From the NCBI RefSeq assembly GCF_950023065.1, contig NC_088677.1, positions 31,703,230-31,767,229 on the forward strand: DNA of 64,000 nucleotides, given 5' to 3'. Under the pieces are notes generated by a model. The model worked only from the letters and a program-made list of their open reading frames with translations, was not told where the DNA came from and searched no databases. This document shows, in pieces, positions 63,495-64,000 of the stretch; the first letter of the stretch is position 1, and each line of letters starts with the position of its first letter. A program made the translations under genes and the position numbers. The DNA is from Planococcus citri. Its lineage: Eukaryota > Arthropoda > Insecta > Hemiptera > Pseudococcidae.

Positions 63495-63639
63495 TATCAG
63501 GTCATGTGTTTTACATCGTTTTAATTGTTGAATTTGTGGTGCATCCACTAGCTGTCTTGCTTCAGTGTATGGGTGGTCCAGTAGTCGCTGGTGGGTATCT
63601 TATTGCAAGATTTTACAAATTTCTTCTATCATGCTAGGT

Positions 63640-63940
63640 GTCTTGAGGTCCGGATGGATTTGATCATGACATTACAAAGCCATTTATTCAGACATCGCTG
63701 TACCTTTTTAATGTTACTTTTTTTTAGCTGTTCCCCAGAAGGGTGCTCTGTAGGTCCGAATTGGTTTAATGACGATTGTTTTATAAATCAACAGCTTATT
63801 CTGAAGCGATGTTTTATTACCCAGTGGCCATAACACCTTATTATGGAGCTTTAGATAGACTTTATCTTGTTTCGCTTTTCAATATGAGTTCTCCATGTAA
63901 GTTTTCTGTCCAGATGCATACTTATGCTTTGACTAGAAAA
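63640..63940 (-). pseudogene. Jockey-like LINE reverse transcriptase tail, broken
   Basis: On the minus strand, HLDRKLTWRTHIEKRNKIKS is followed after a frame change by LWPLGNKTSLQNKLLIYKTI, KPIRTYRAPFWGTAKK and NIKKVQRCLNKWL. These are the ordered blocks after the palm domain in jockey-clade LINE reverse transcriptases. Stops and a frameshift near 63,850 show it is dead. The upstream part of the RT would lie beyond the right edge of the window. Confidence 0.9.
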
Positions 63941-64000
63941 TTGTATTAGGTACAACAATACGTGTATAGGCAGGCATACTATTTTTGTTAACAAAACTCC

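Overview
The window is AT-rich animal nuclear DNA. It holds four kinds of intron-containing gene at its left end (about 1-19,700) and a long, mostly non-coding stretch rich in decayed mobile elements to its right (about 19,700-64,000). Genes have short introns (about 60-150 bases inside the dense genes) with GT-AG borders. The proteins are insect-like: a 14-repeat cadherin close to insect cadherin-87A, H2A.Z, exocyst subunit Exo84 and a TNFAIP8/TIPE family protein. The non-coding DNA is full of short palindromic TAGGTACCTA-type motifs, which I associate with sternorrhynchan Hemiptera (aphids, mealybugs, scale insects). That host guess is inference.

Layout. (1) Positions 56-7935, minus strand: 32 coding exons of a giant cadherin, from signal peptide through the ectodomain and membrane segment into the cytoplasmic tail. 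The last exon(s) lie off the left edge. Its 5' UTR is split by an intron and reaches past 8162. (2) Positions 10,696-11,788, minus: first H2A.Z gene, five exons. (3) Positions 12,289-15,259, plus: Exo84, 13 exons, 688 codons, reconstructed with every splice phase consistent. (4) Positions 15,830-16,748, minus: a second H2A.Z gene with the same four intron positions. Exo84 thus sits between two duplicated histone-variant genes; it is head-to-head with the first and tail-to-tail with the second. Both H2A.Z promoters keep an identical 13-base E2F-type site. (5) Positions 17,201-17,675: a GC-rich non-autonomous DNA transposon with terminal inverted repeats. (6) Positions 18,598-19,682, minus: a TNFAIP8/TIPE-family gene whose second-last exon begins with an acceptor two bases before the ATG. 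Far-upstream exons at 26,333-26,366 and 29,267-29,362 would splice to it in frame.

From 19,700 rightwards I find no intact protein-coding gene. There is a minisatellite ending in a perfect hairpin (21,093-21,338), a broken LINE reverse transcriptase with another element inserted in it (35,107-36,225), a 203-base TA-flanked MITE with 40-base inverted ends (45,097-45,299), an imperfect foldback of about 600 bases (53,440-54,040), an 846-base TA-flanked element packed with copies of one 14-base motif in both orientations (62,649-63,494), and a jockey-like LINE tail on the minus strand at the right edge (63,640-63,940). A few splice-like signatures in this region (possible recursive splice points near 28,433 and 46,278; a non-coding exon-like block at 52,798-52,949) suggest it may be intron of long genes.

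The genes are eukaryotic and are not an operon. The only plausible joint regulation is the divergent H2A.Z/Exo84 promoter and the shared E2F-type sites of the two H2A.Z copies.
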